NCBI RefSeq assembly: GCF_006265165.1
Contig: NZ_VDCH01000020.1
Coordinates: forward strand, 1 to 43,533
Source of the DNA: Chlorobaculum thiosulfatiphilum
Lineage (GTDB): Bacteria > Bacteroidota > Chlorobiia > Chlorobiales > Chlorobiaceae
Direction of reading: 5' to 3'
DNA: 43,533 bases
In this document: positions 29,992 to 38,656 of the stretch, in pieces
How the letters are laid out: every line of letters begins with the position of its first letter
Numbering within the stretch: the first letter of the stretch is position 1
Program-made: the position numbers and the translations under genes
Notes under the pieces: generated by a model
What the model saw: only the letters and a program-made list of their open reading frames with translations
What the model was told of the DNA's origin: nothing
Database searches by the model: none

Positions 29992-30882
29992 ATGAAAGTG
30001 CTTGAACCGAACCCTGTCGCCGCCTCGTATCGTGATGCCGTCCGTAGGCAGATCACCGAGGAGCAGCTCACGATCAACATCGTCGGCATTCTCGCCTCGG
30101 ATGATCCTGCCTCGATCACTTACGCAGACTACACCCGCGCCGGATGCGAAGATGTCGGCATTCATTTCGATCTCAGGAGGTGCGAGCCGGAATCGGTCAG
30201 AAGTGTGCTCGAAGAGGCCAACCGCGACAGCGCCGTTCACGGTATTTTCGTCTATTACCCGATCTGGGGCGACGAGCGGGACGCGGAGCTGCGGGATCTG
30301 ATTTCGCCGCACAAGGATGTCGAGGGGCTGTCGCCGCACTGGATCGGCAAGCTCTACGCCAACGAGCGCTTCGACGACGCCGGGCGGAAGTTCAAGGCGA
30401 TCCTGCCCTGTACGCCGCTGGCGATCATCAAGCTGCTCGAAGCTACCGATGCGTATCAACCTTACGGCCTGCCGTTCGGCGGTCAGCAGATCACCATCTT
30501 CAACCGCTCGGAGGTGGTCGGTCGTCCGCTCGCCTACATGCTCTCCAACGATGGCGCGCGGGTTTACTCTTTCGACATCAATGGCGGCTTCGTCGTTGAC
30601 GTCAACAGCTCCGATCACGAAGCGCGCCCCGTCTCGCGCCAGGATGCGCTTGGCCAGTCGGACATTGTCATCACCGGCGTACCGTCGCCGCACTTTGAAA
30701 AAGTGAGGGCGGGGGAGCTGAAGCCGGGCGCGATCTGCCTGAACTTCTCCTACATCCAGAATTTCGAGCCGGAGGCCAGGGAAGCCGCCTCGATCTACAT
30801 TCCGAGGGTCGGCCCCATGACGGTGGCCATGTGTATGCGCAACGCCCTGCAACTCTATCGCAACTACCACCATGAAGCCTGA
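29992..30882 (+). CDS. Methylenetetrahydrofolate dehydrogenase, MTD1-like
   Basis: The 296-residue product belongs to the FolD/MTHFD superfamily and is expected to oxidise 5,10-methylene-THF to methenyl-THF. Seen: DPASITYADYTRAGC, where the catalytic lysine of bifunctional FolD (YxxxK) is replaced by Thr48; VYYPIWGD instead of the usual VQLPLP; then PHKDVEGLSP, ILPCTPLAIIKLLE, IFNRSEVVGRPLAYML and RVGPMTVAMCMRNAL. From memory, yeast MTD1, a monofunctional NAD+-dependent dehydrogenase, has the same Thr, a YFPVFG-type stretch and the same INRSE..GRPL and LPCTPLAI stretches. Loss of the lysine should abolish cyclohydrolase activity. The next gene, overlapping by 11 bases, is an FchA-type cyclohydrolase, which would fill that gap. 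The product is often annotated simply as FolD. Confidence 0.88.
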   Translation: MKVLEPNPVAASYRDAVRRQITEEQLTINIVGILASDDPASITYADYTRAGCEDVGIHFDLRRCEPESVRSVLEEANRDSAVHGIFVYYPIWGDERDAELRDLISPHKDVEGLSPHWIGKLYANERFDDAGRKFKAILPCTPLAIIKLLEATDAYQPYGLPFGGQQITIFNRSEVVGRPLAYMLSNDGARVYSFDINGGFVVDVNSSDHEARPVSRQDALGQSDIVITGVPSPHFEKVRAGELKPGAICLNFSYIQNFEPEAREAASIYIPRVGPMTVAMCMRNALQLYRNYHHEA

Positions 30883-31495
30883 CGGCACACTCGGCTGGAG
30901 CGCAATCTCCGCCTATCTCGACACTCTCGCCAGCGCCGATCCCACTCCCGGCGGCGGCGCGGCGGCGGCGGTCACGGCGGCGCAGGGCGCGGCGCTCTTC
31001 TCGATGGTCTGCAACCTGACCATCGGCAAGAAGAAATTCGCCGACGTCGAGCATGAAATCCGCTTGATTCTCGACCAGTGCGAAACCGCCCGTCGCCAGA
31101 TGCTCAACCTCGGCGACCGCGACATGGAGGTGTTCGGCACGATCATGGAGGTTTACAAGATGCCGAAGACGACGCCGGAGGAGGCTGAAGCCCGCCGCGC
31201 CGCGATCCAGTACGCGCTGCGAGCAAGCTCCGAAGTGCCGTTCGAGCTGTTCCGCCGTTGCATCGCCATGCTGCCGATTGCCGACCGGCTCGAACAGATC
31301 GCCAATCCCTCCGTCCTCAGCGATGTTTTCGTAGGTCGCTACCTGCTCGTCGCGGGCCTGCTCAGCGCCAAAGCCAACGTCGAGGTAAACCTCGACAGCA
31401 TCGACGACGACGCGTTTTGCGAAGCGAAGCGCACGGCAATGCGCGAGGCGCTCGACGGACTGGAGGAGAATTGTCGGAGACTGGTTGGGAGATGA
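30872..31495 (+). CDS. FchA/FTCD-C-type methenyl-THF cyclohydrolase
   Basis: The 207-residue product belongs to the formiminotransferase-cyclodeaminase C-terminal family, which includes the clostridial methenyltetrahydrofolate cyclohydrolase FchA. The signature SADPTPGGGAAAAVTAAQGAALFSMVCNLT is at residues 20-50, followed by the long all-helical body. In this operon a cyclohydrolase role is most likely, converting methenyl-THF to 10-formyl-THF; a cyclodeaminase is less likely because no formiminotransferase domain or histidine-degradation gene is nearby. It starts 11 bases inside the preceding dehydrogenase gene, so translation is coupled. Confidence 0.88.
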   Translation: MKPDGTLGWSAISAYLDTLASADPTPGGGAAAAVTAAQGAALFSMVCNLTIGKKKFADVEHEIRLILDQCETARRQMLNLGDRDMEVFGTIMEVYKMPKTTPEEAEARRAAIQYALRASSEVPFELFRRCIAMLPIADRLEQIANPSVLSDVFVGRYLLVAGLLSAKANVEVNLDSIDDDAFCEAKRTAMREALDGLEENCRRLVGR

Positions 31496-31572
31496 AGAGA
31501 GCTGGCAGGTTGCTGTCGCCGATGCCCTTGAGTCATTGAAATTAACTGTAGGCCACAGCGTCGATGAGAAAA

Positions 31573-31611
31573 CGAAAAAAGCCCTGCAAGATCATGACTT
31601 ACAGGGCTTTC
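31573..31611 (-). terminator. Terminator of secG-tRNA-Lys
   Basis: AAAGCCCTG (31578-31586) and CAGGGCTTT (31602-31610) form a perfect 9-bp stem. On the minus strand the stem ends in TTTTTTCG, so it terminates the secG/tRNA-Lys transcript. It is about 80 bases past the end of the cyclohydrolase gene and may serve both strands. Confidence 0.8.
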
Positions 31612-31613
31612 TC

Positions 31614-31689
31614 TGGTGCACTCGCAAGGATTCGAACCTTGGACCCACTGATTAAGAGTCAGTTGCTCTACCAACTGAGCTACGAGTGC
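31614..31689 (-). tRNA. tRNA-Lys (CUU)
   Basis: On the minus strand the 76 bases fold as acceptor GCACTCG/CGAGTGC, D arm GCTC...GAGC, anticodon stem ACTGA/TCAGT with loop CTCTTAA (anticodon CTT), T arm CAAGG-TTCGAAT-CCTTG, discriminator A and an encoded CCA. It lies five bases past the secG stop, so it is very likely processed from a shared transcript. Confidence 0.95.
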
Positions 31690-31694
31690 AAATC

Positions 31695-32075
31695 TTATTT
31701 TGCCGGTGCCGCCGGTTGTTCCGCCGGTGCCGCCGCAGGCTTGATGTTGCCGGTCGGAAGCGACTGCGGGAGGTTGCCTGCGGGAAGCGACGCCGGAGCG
31801 CTCTTCTGCAGGATGCTGCTGCCTGCGCCCTCCTGATGACGGGTCGGAAGCGTGAACTGTGCAATGAAGCAAAGAACCATAACCACGCCAGCCAGAATCG
31901 CCGACGTCTTACTCAGGAAATCACCGGTACGTCTGACGCCGAGGGTCTGAACAGTACCGAGGCTTGAAATCCCGCCGGTCAGACCGCTGCCTGCCTTGGG
32001 GCTTTGCAACATCACCGCCACAATCAGGAGGAGTGCTGCCAGCATGGCGAAGATGACGATGAAACCGTTGAGCAT
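31695..32075 (-). CDS. secG: Preprotein translocase subunit SecG
   Basis: SecG is the small accessory subunit of the SecYEG protein channel in the inner membrane. The 126-residue product has two hydrophobic segments (about 4-22 and 55-76) joined by the conserved loop [34 protein letters not shown]. The C-terminal ~40 residues are Pro/Ala-rich ([30 protein letters not shown]) and variable in the family. It is divergent from the DUF2905 gene and directly followed by tRNA-Lys. Confidence 0.95.
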   Translation of the reverse strand: MLNGFIVIFAMLAALLLIVAVMLQSPKAGSGLTGGISSLGTVQTLGVRRTGDFLSKTSAILAGVVMVLCFIAQFTLPTRHQEGAGSSILQKSAPASLPAGNLPQSLPTGNIKPAAAPAEQPAAPAK

Positions 32076-32154
32076 GACCAGCTATCTGATGAAATTTCCG
32101 TTTACTATCGTATCTTTCAACAACGTGGGCTTAATTTAGCAACTTTTCCACAAT

Positions 32155-32406
32155 ATGCAAGACCCGTTTTCTGGAATTGGAAAAATGCTCATTTTTCTTG
32201 GAGTATCGATCGCCGCGCTTGGCCTGCTCGTCGTGCTGGCCCAGAAATCGGGCGCGAACGGCTGGTTTGGCTGGTTCGGCCACCTGCCGTTCGACATCAA
32301 CATCCAGAAAGAGAATTTCCGGCTCTATTTTCCGCTCGGCAGCTCCATTGTACTTTCGATCATTTTGAGCATCGTCATCGGTCTCATCAACAAACTTTTC
32401 AGATAA
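32155..32406 (+). CDS. DUF2905 small membrane protein
   Basis: The 83-residue product has two hydrophobic segments: [19 protein letters not shown] near the start and [16 protein letters not shown] at the end. Between them lies [21 protein letters not shown], the pattern of the DUF2905 family (LGRLPGDI...F.FYFPL). The role of the family is unknown. It lies eight bases before hisB on the same strand, so the two are probably co-transcribed. Confidence 0.88.
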   Translation: MQDPFSGIGKMLIFLGVSIAALGLLVVLAQKSGANGWFGWFGHLPFDINIQKENFRLYFPLGSSIVLSIILSIVIGLINKLFR

Positions 32407-32414
32407 CATCTTTC

Positions 32415-33017
32415 ATGACAGATTCGACATCCATGAACCTGCGCATCGCCTCGCACAGCCGCAAAACCGCTGAAACGGATATCTCCGCCACCGTCAATCT
32501 CGACGGATCGGGCGCCTCGTCCATCAAGACCGGCGTGGTTTTTCTCGATCACATGCTGACCAGCTTCAGCCGCCACTCCGGCATCGACGTGCAGCTCCGC
32601 TGTAGCGGCGACCTGGAGGTGGACGACCACCACACCGTCGAGGACGTGGCGCTCGTGCTCGGCAAGGCCATCGTGGACGCACTGGGCGACAAGAAAGGCA
32701 TTGGCCGTTACGGCTGGGCGATTATCCCGATGGACGAGGCTCTGGCCCAATGCTCGATCGATCTCGGTGGACGGAGCTACTGCGTTTTCAAAGCCGAGTT
32801 TCAGCGCCCGGTGATCCAGGGGCTTTCGACCGAAATGGTGGAGCACTTCTTCGTGTCGCTCTCGCGCACGATGAACGCGAATCTGCACCTGGCCGTGCTG
32901 GAGGGGCGCAACACGCACCACATGATCGAGGCGCTTTTCAAGTCGCTCGCCTACGCGATGAAGCAGGCGGTGAAAATCGAGGGCGCTGAGATCAAATCGA
33001 CCAAAGGCGTGATCTGA
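32415..33017 (+). CDS. hisB: Imidazoleglycerol-phosphate dehydratase
   Basis: HisB dehydrates imidazole glycerol phosphate to imidazole acetol phosphate in histidine synthesis. The 200-residue product is the stand-alone dehydratase without a phosphatase domain. Metal-binding signatures are [28 protein letters not shown] and, near the end, [20 protein letters not shown]. The ATG at 32415 is eight bases past the DUF2905 stop. A separate HisN-like phosphatase gene is at 13334-14110, which would fit the missing histidinol-phosphatase domain. Confidence 0.97.
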   Translation: MTDSTSMNLRIASHSRKTAETDISATVNLDGSGASSIKTGVVFLDHMLTSFSRHSGIDVQLRCSGDLEVDDHHTVEDVALVLGKAIVDALGDKKGIGRYGWAIIPMDEALAQCSIDLGGRSYCVFKAEFQRPVIQGLSTEMVEHFFVSLSRTMNANLHLAVLEGRNTHHMIEALFKSLAYAMKQAVKIEGAEIKSTKGVI

Positions 33018-33072
33018 GGCGCGAGTATCAGCAACAAAAAAAAGCTGCCTCAAAAGCGCGGCTTCTTGGCAG

Positions 33073-33108
33073 AAAAGAGTCACCGGAAAAGGTGGCTCTT
33101 TTGCGTTG
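33073..33108 (+). terminator. Terminator of hisB
   Basis: AAAAGAGTCACC and GGTGGCTCTTTT pair (one G-T) around GGAAAA, followed by TTTTGCGTTG. It lies about 55 bases past the hisB stop and is similar in loop and flank to the hairpin at 23687-23722. Confidence 0.75.
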
Positions 33109-33397
33109 TTTTTATTTTAAGCTATTGAAAAACAATCGTATAGCAATGTAGTCATCAAGACCCGCCAGCAGAATCGGCTCATACTGATTCCGCCTTCGTT
33201 CGACGAACTGAATCAAAGCCGATAATCCTGTTTGCATCATCACGTTTACCCCGCTGTCCTTTCTGTCACTTTGAACTCCTTGCCGTCCCTTTTGTCGGCT
33301 TGCAGTTCTATAACAATTGTTAGAAACTATTTCCCGAGTCTGCGCTGTTATGGTGAATATGAAGCGATTCACTTCATAAACATAAAAACATACAGTT
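33109..33397. other. AT-richer intergenic region with a doubtful small frame
   Basis: A minus-strand frame ends at 33112; from an ATG at 33240 it would give 42 residues (MMQTGLSALIQFVERRRNQ and on to DDYIAIRLFFNSLK). It has only weak ribosome-binding potential, and I do not recognise it; it may be a fragment of a lost gene. The upstream 100 bases before csmX should hold its promoter. No other structure is evident. Confidence 0.4.
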
Positions 33398-34063
33398 ATG
33401 AATATCACCATAAACGACAGGGAGTGTTCGGCTCAGGTCGGGGATAGATTGCTCGATGTGGCTCGCCCTCATCAGGGCCATATCGGTTACTTTTGCGGCG
33501 GAAACGCCATCTGCCAGACCTGTTACGTAAGGGTGCTCGAAGGCGCGGAGCTGCTTTCGCCGATGAGTGACGCCGAAAAGGCGATGCTTTCCGACAGGCT
33601 GATAAAGGAGGGTACGCGAATGGCCTGCCAGACCCTCATAGAAAAACCGGGCAAAATTACGATTCTCTCCGAGGTCGAGGCGGCCAAAAGGATGACCCTC
33701 GAAAATCCGCTCCAGCTTCCGGCATATATGGGCAAGATGGGTTGGGAGTCGGCGGTCAAGTTCACTGACACGATCGCCTTTCAGGCGCGGCGTGAACAGG
33801 GGGAATATGCGCTTGAAGCGACACAACTGCTTCACGATGTGGCCGTGGCCATCAGCGACGCTGTTCAGCTAATATTCGACGCCTTGCAGTCGGCGTTCGG
33901 CGTGAAGCGCCCGGCGGACAAGCCGGAGGAGAGAGCGGGCAACGGCTGCTGCCGGGATGCGGCCCTCCTTGCGAAAACGGTAACCGGTGACAACGGTCAC
34001 ACGAGGATCGTCTCTGCCGAGGTACTCCAGCTCCATCAGGAGAGAGGCGCGGTCTGTAACTGA
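33398..34063 (+). CDS. csmX: Chlorosome envelope 2Fe-2S protein CsmX
   Basis: The 221-residue product has an adrenodoxin-type [2Fe-2S] ferredoxin domain at the N-terminus (about 1-95) with cluster ligands Cys33, Cys39, Cys42 and Cys77 (Cx5Cx2C plus a distal Cys). The C-terminal half (about 110-221) is amphipathic and alanine-rich, as in chlorosome envelope proteins CsmI, CsmJ and CsmX. Those proteins lie in the lipid monolayer around the chlorosome and are thought to pass electrons that control quenching of energy transfer. The length and the pairing with the neighbouring csmJ-like gene fit CsmX; the split between X and J names rests on length and is less sure. A terminator separates the two genes. 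Confidence 0.88.
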   Translation: MNITINDRECSAQVGDRLLDVARPHQGHIGYFCGGNAICQTCYVRVLEGAELLSPMSDAEKAMLSDRLIKEGTRMACQTLIEKPGKITILSEVEAAKRMTLENPLQLPAYMGKMGWESAVKFTDTIAFQARREQGEYALEATQLLHDVAVAISDAVQLIFDALQSAFGVKRPADKPEERAGNGCCRDAALLAKTVTGDNGHTRIVSAEVLQLHQERGAVCN

Positions 34064-34073
34064 CCCGCGACTG

Positions 34074-34101
34074 AAAAAAGCCGGAACTCCCGGCTTTTTT
34101 C
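34074..34101 (+). terminator. Terminator of csmX
   Basis: AAAAAAGCCGG (34074-34084) and CCGGCTTTTTT (34090-34100) form a perfect 11-bp stem with its own T-run, 10 bases after the csmX stop. Confidence 0.9.
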
Positions 34102-34235
34102 ATTTTCGCTCATTTGGCGAAATAACGCTTGAAGTACTCTTTGAAACCCATCGTACCGGAGGTATATTTCTGCATGGAAAATCTTCCAGCGATTCTTTCG
34201 ACAAGCCATCGTTCACCAATGAAAATCTTACCGCC

Positions 34236-34913
34236 ATGATTATCTACATCAACGACAAACCTTGTGAAGCGCAGGTCGGCGATCTGCTGCTCAACGCCGC
34301 AAAACGCAACAAATCGCACATCGGTTACATCTGCGGCGGCAACGCCATCTGCCAGAGCTGCTTCGTCTATGTTCTCGAAGGAGCTGATTGCCTCTCGAAA
34401 CCGGGCGAAGATGAAAAGGCTTTTATCTCAGACCAGCTTTTCGCCGAAAGTGGACGCCTCGCCTGCCGCACCACAATAGTCAAGGAGGGAACGATCCGGG
34501 TGCTGACGCGTGCCGAAAAATTCCGCCGGATTGTGCTCGGGCTGAACGTTCCCGGTTTCATCACCTACGCACAGACGATTGGTTACAACGTGACCACCAA
34601 ACTTCCGTCTGGCGTTTCGAGCATCGTGTCGAGAGTGCAGACGGGACGGCTCAATCCTGTCGATACCGTCGGCAAGATCGCCAGCGGCCTCGGCCCGGCA
34701 TCGCAGCTCGCCATGAACAATTTCATCGAGACCTTCCCCTTCATGCAGATGCCCCTCGATATGGCTGGCAACGCGGCCAAAGGGGCGCTCGATACTGCGT
34801 CCGGCGCGCTGTGCTCTGTCAGCGGAGGGCGGTTGCACTTGCCGGGTTCGACCTGCACAACGCACGACAAACCGGCGGAATCCATCGAGCGCATTACCAT
34901 CTCGACGAAATAA
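34236..34913 (+). CDS. csmJ: Chlorosome envelope 2Fe-2S protein CsmJ
   Basis: The 225-residue product has the same architecture as the gene before it: [2Fe-2S] ligands Cys33, Cys39, Cys42 and Cys77 at identical positions (GYICGGNAICQSC, LACRT), then a C-terminal envelope domain (about 110-225) with NNFIETFPFMQMPLDMAGNAAKGALD. The two N-terminal domains are clearly paralogous, while the C-terminal halves have diverged. The ATG at 34236 matches the N-terminus of csmX and has no strong Shine-Dalgarno. The 135-base gap behind the csmX terminator should hold a separate promoter. Confidence 0.88.
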   Translation: MIIYINDKPCEAQVGDLLLNAAKRNKSHIGYICGGNAICQSCFVYVLEGADCLSKPGEDEKAFISDQLFAESGRLACRTTIVKEGTIRVLTRAEKFRRIVLGLNVPGFITYAQTIGYNVTTKLPSGVSSIVSRVQTGRLNPVDTVGKIASGLGPASQLAMNNFIETFPFMQMPLDMAGNAAKGALDTASGALCSVSGGRLHLPGSTCTTHDKPAESIERITISTK

Positions 34914-34931
34914 GCCACCGAACCTTTGACC

Positions 34932-34975
34932 AGCCCCCCCGGAAGCCATCGACGGCCACCGGGGGGCGCTCAGTT
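34932..34975 (+). terminator. Possible GC-rich terminator after csmJ
   Basis: CCCCCCGG (34935-34942) and CCGGGGGG pair around about 18 bases; a short TTTT follows some bases later. The weak T-run makes the call uncertain. Confidence 0.45.
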
Positions 34976-35018
34976 TTGCACGAAGCTGTTTCAGAAAATC
35001 CTGACGATTATACCGACG

Positions 35019-36239
35019 ATGGGTTACTCATCCGATCTTGGAACTCTTGAATTCGAACTCGGGGTCAAAACGCTCGAGCGCTGGCTGCTCAAGCCGGAAA
35101 AGACGATGAGCATCGCCATCGCCATCCCGAAGGAGCGCGCCCAGGACGAGCGGCGCGTCGCGCTTTCACCGGCGGGAGTTCAGATTCTGTCGGAGCAGGG
35201 CATCCGGGTGGTGGTCGAAAGCAAAGCGGGCTGTTTCTGCAACTTTCATGATCAGGATTACGCCGAAGCGGGCGCGGTCATTGCAGCCTCTCCGGAGGAG
35301 CTGTACCCGCAGGCCAATGTCATCGTCAAGGTCTCGCCGCCGCAGCTCGAAGAGCTGCACCTTCTCCTGCCCGGCCAGATGCTTATCTCGGCGGTGCATC
35401 TCGGCACGGTGAGTCGTCAGATGCTCAAAACGCTGATCGACAAGAACATCACGGCGCTTGGCTTCGAGTTCATCGAAACGCGGGACGGCGAGCTGCCGAT
35501 CGTTCGGACGCTCAGCGAAATCGCCGGATCGCTGGCCATCCAGACGGCGGCGAAATACCTCGAAACCGGTTACGGCGGCAGCGGTATTCTGCTTGGCGGC
35601 ATCGCCGGGGTGCCGCCCGCGCACGTCACCATCATCGGCGCGGGCACGGTGGGTCTGTTCGCCGCGCAGGACGCGCTCGGCCTCGGCGCGCAGGTGACGG
35701 TGATCGACAAGGAGATCAACCGCTTGCGGCGTTTTGAAGCGTTCTTCAACCGCCACTTGGTGACGGCCATCGCCAACGAGCACTATATTTCGCAGCTCGC
35801 GAAAATGTCCGATGTGATGATCGGCGCGCTCAGCCCCAAGCTGAAGCTGATCAAGCCGCTGGTGAGTGAGCAGGTGGTGCAATCGATGAAGCCCGGCTCG
35901 GTCATCATCGACGTCTCGATCGACCAGGGCGCGTGCTTCGGGACGAGCCGTCACACGACGCACACCAATCCGATTTACGTCAAGCATGGCGTAACGCACT
36001 ACTGCGTCCCGAACATTCCATCAGCGGTAGCCAAAACCGCGACCTACGCCTTGACCAACACACTCCTGCCGTTCCTGCTCAAGTTGAACGCCTACCAGAC
36101 CATTCCGGAAATCCTCTGGAACAGCCACAGCCTCCGGAAAGGCGCCTACCTCTACAAAGGGTACGTCACCAGGAAAATCCTCGCCGAACTCACCGACATG
36201 CCCTACCGCGAAATCGACATGCTGCTCGCCACGGCGTAG
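35019..36239 (+). CDS. ald: Alanine dehydrogenase
   Basis: Alanine dehydrogenase interconverts L-alanine and pyruvate plus ammonia with NAD+. The product is 406 residues from ATG 35019. It shows [20 protein letters not shown], the KVSPPQ segment, SAVHLGTV with the catalytic His, [24 protein letters not shown] (Rossmann) and [16 protein letters not shown]. The region before AIAIPKE forms an extra 30-residue N-terminal extension ([12 protein letters not shown]); a start at the ATG at 35106 ([10 protein letters not shown]) is also possible. The same fold is used by the alpha subunit of transhydrogenase, but the full-length C-terminus favours Ald. It follows csmJ on the same strand. Confidence 0.9.
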   Translation: MGYSSDLGTLEFELGVKTLERWLLKPEKTMSIAIAIPKERAQDERRVALSPAGVQILSEQGIRVVVESKAGCFCNFHDQDYAEAGAVIAASPEELYPQANVIVKVSPPQLEELHLLLPGQMLISAVHLGTVSRQMLKTLIDKNITALGFEFIETRDGELPIVRTLSEIAGSLAIQTAAKYLETGYGGSGILLGGIAGVPPAHVTIIGAGTVGLFAAQDALGLGAQVTVIDKEINRLRRFEAFFNRHLVTAIANEHYISQLAKMSDVMIGALSPKLKLIKPLVSEQVVQSMKPGSVIIDVSIDQGACFGTSRHTTHTNPIYVKHGVTHYCVPNIPSAVAKTATYALTNTLLPFLLKLNAYQTIPEILWNSHSLRKGAYLYKGYVTRKILAELTDMPYREIDMLLATA

Positions 36240-36330
36240 CGAAGAGAATGATGAATTTTGAATTGAAGAATAATAACCTCTGCGCGAATTTTTTTCCTCT
36301 TTTGTCCACGTCGTCCACATTGCACCCAAC

Positions 36331-37842
36331 TCACAGGTAATCCAGCGGCTTGCCGAGTTGCCGCGCAATGTACGAGGCGCACGAGACGCCTGAGTAGGTC
36401 ACGGCGATCACGCCTTGGCCGGGGAAGGTGCTGTCTCCGGCGGCATATAAATTCTTTACCGGCGTACGGTTCTGCGGCTTCAACAGAATGTTCTGCCCCG
36501 GCTTGAGCAGCGGGCCGTACGAGCCGTCGCGGCGGTTGAGGTAGCGCACGTGGCTCTGCGGCGTGGCCGTCACCGTGAGTTCGACGGCCTCCCGCAATCC
36601 CGGCAGCAGGCTTTCGGCTCGCGCGATGAGCGAGCGGGCGAAGGCCTCTTTGGCTGCTTTGTATTCCGCGCCGCGATAGTCAAACTGCTCCCACTGCCAC
36701 GTCTCGGCGGTTACGAACAGGTGCAGCGCGTGCTTGCCCGGCGGCGCGAGCGACGGGTCGAGCACCGAGGGCGCGGAGAAGTAGATCGTGCCGCCAAGCT
36801 GGTCGTATTTCGACCAGTCGCCGACGATGATGTGGTGCATGTGAAATCCCGGCGGCACGATCGCCCCATCGACTCCGAGCCAAACCTGGAACCAGCTCGG
36901 AGCCTTGATGAAGCGCTCGTCGGGAATCCGCAGCCGGGGATCGTCCACGAGCTTGCTGAAGGTGTCCCACGCGGTGGCGTTGCTGACCACCGCCCTCGCC
37001 CTCACCTCCGTGCCGTCACTCAGCCGGACGCCGGACGCCGCGCCCTTCTCGACGATCACCTTCGCCACTTCACTTCCGAACCGCACCGAGCCGCCGAACT
37101 TCTCGAAACCCTTCACCAGCGCCGCCGGAATCGCCCCGGAACCGCCGACGGGATAGTTGATGCCGCCGTGATGCCGGTCGGCCAGGCAGATGCCCGCGTT
37201 GACCAGCGGCGTCGAAATAGCGTCCTGCACCGACCACGAGTACGATTCGAGATCAATGAAATGCAGCAGCTCCGGATCGCTGATGTAACGCCGCGCCGTC
37301 TTGCCCATCGAAAAGAGCGTCTTGACGCCAAGCGCCGCCGTCTTGAGCGGATGGCGAGCGCCCACAATCCCCAGATGCATCACATCTTCGAGCGATCCGG
37401 CGGGCAGGGCATTCAGAATGGCATAGACCGATTCGAGCTCGTCGTAAAATTTCCGGATGCCCGTCCGTTCATGTGGAAAGCGGCGACTGAGCGATTCGAG
37501 AAAGCGGTCACGATCGAACCACGCCGGAACCTCGAAACCCGCGGGCAAGTGGTAGTGAATCTGCACCGGATCGGCAATGGTCTCGATCTCGACGCCGAGT
37601 TTGCGGAAAATCCGCGAATGCAGGTTGAGCGTCCCCTTGGCATCGTCATCACGGAAGCCGTAAAAGACCGACGCCCCGGCGTCGAAGGTGTAGCCGCCCT
37701 TCCGGAACGAGGAGCAGCTCCCGCCGGGAAACCTGTTCTTTTCAAACACAATGGTCGAAAAGCCGCGCTCCTGCAACAGCGCAGCCGCCGTCAGACCTCC
37801 GATACCCGCTCCAACGACAATGACATCAACCGTTTCAGCCAT
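36331..37842 (-). CDS. crtH: Carotenoid (prolycopene) isomerase CrtH-type oxidoreductase
   Basis: The 503-residue flavoprotein belongs to the phytoene-desaturase-like family, in the CrtISO/CrtH branch that isomerises poly-cis lycopene to all-trans lycopene. The FAD motif is VIVVGAGIGGLTAAALLQERG (residues 8-28), followed by EKNRFPGGSCSSFRKGGYTFDAGASVF. The C-terminal FAD segment is LYAAGDSTFPGQGVIAVTYSGVSCA. Green sulfur bacteria use plant-type CrtP/CrtQ/CrtH steps, so CrtH is the expected assignment. It converges with ald and is divergent from the ECF sigma gene. Length is close to the family norm. Confidence 0.88.
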   Translation of the reverse strand: MAETVDVIVVGAGIGGLTAAALLQERGFSTIVFEKNRFPGGSCSSFRKGGYTFDAGASVFYGFRDDDAKGTLNLHSRIFRKLGVEIETIADPVQIHYHLPAGFEVPAWFDRDRFLESLSRRFPHERTGIRKFYDELESVYAILNALPAGSLEDVMHLGIVGARHPLKTAALGVKTLFSMGKTARRYISDPELLHFIDLESYSWSVQDAISTPLVNAGICLADRHHGGINYPVGGSGAIPAALVKGFEKFGGSVRFGSEVAKVIVEKGAASGVRLSDGTEVRARAVVSNATAWDTFSKLVDDPRLRIPDERFIKAPSWFQVWLGVDGAIVPPGFHMHHIIVGDWSKYDQLGGTIYFSAPSVLDPSLAPPGKHALHLFVTAETWQWEQFDYRGAEYKAAKEAFARSLIARAESLLPGLREAVELTVTATPQSHVRYLNRRDGSYGPLLKPGQNILLKPQNRTPVKNLYAAGDSTFPGQGVIAVTYSGVSCASYIARQLGKPLDYL

Positions 37843-38000
37843 CTTTTACATTTTTTTGTAGAAAGTCAAACTCTCTTTTATAAAGAAACTTTTGCCGCTT
37901 GACTCCAAGGCCTCTAAAGATATATATTTATATTGTTTGTCATGGATGACATTATCGCGGTTCAACGATTCTAAAGCTCTGTCAGGAAGAAATCCCCTCA

Positions 38001-38621
38001 ATGCTTACGGCAAAAAAACACCATATGAAAGAGAAAAAACAGATTCTCACAGCTCAGGAACAGCTTAAACAGCAGGAGTTTCAAGCGGAGGCTGTCGCCC
38101 ATATCAATTCCCTCTACAACTATGCGCTGCACCTGACGATGAACCCGGACGACGCCCATGATCTGGTGCAGGAAACTTACCTGAAGGCGTATAAATTTTT
38201 CAATTCCTTCGAGCGGGGAACAAACTGCAAGGCATGGCTGTTCAAAATTCTCAAAAACAACTACATTAACAAGTTTCGTAAAAACGCGAGAGAACCCGGC
38301 AAAGTCGATTACGACCTGATCAAGGATTTTTACCATACGATCAAGGACGTGCAGAGCGACACCACCGAAGCCGAGTCGGATTTTTTCCACTCCCTTTTGC
38401 ACGAAGAGGTTTACCAGGCATTGCAGTCGCTCCCCGAAGAGTTCATGGAGGTTATACAGTTGTGCGATATCGAAGGATTCACCTATGAGGAGATCGCCAA
38501 TATGGTCGAAAGTCCTATCGGAACGGTTCGGTCACGTCTGTACAGAGGCAGAAAACTGTTGCGTGCCAAGCTCGAAGATTACGCCAAAAAGCGCGGTTAC
38601 GACACCGAATCCGGTGAGTGA
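38001..38621 (+). CDS. ECF (RpoE-type) sigma factor
   Basis: The 206-residue product is an extracytoplasmic-function sigma factor. Region 2 spans about residues 28-95 ([45 protein letters not shown]) and region 4 about 135-185 ([45 protein letters not shown]). The ATG at 38001 has AGGAAG upstream at an acceptable distance; an alternative ATG is at 38025. A small anti-sigma gene follows after 35 bases, and an ArsR-type regulator and hsp20/dnaK come after, which suggests a stress role, by inference. Confidence 0.95.
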   Translation: MLTAKKHHMKEKKQILTAQEQLKQQEFQAEAVAHINSLYNYALHLTMNPDDAHDLVQETYLKAYKFFNSFERGTNCKAWLFKILKNNYINKFRKNAREPGKVDYDLIKDFYHTIKDVQSDTTEAESDFFHSLLHEEVYQALQSLPEEFMEVIQLCDIEGFTYEEIANMVESPIGTVRSRLYRGRKLLRAKLEDYAKKRGYDTESGE

Positions 38622-38656
38622 CTCCTTGAATTCAAACAACCTATCAGTTGACCGCC

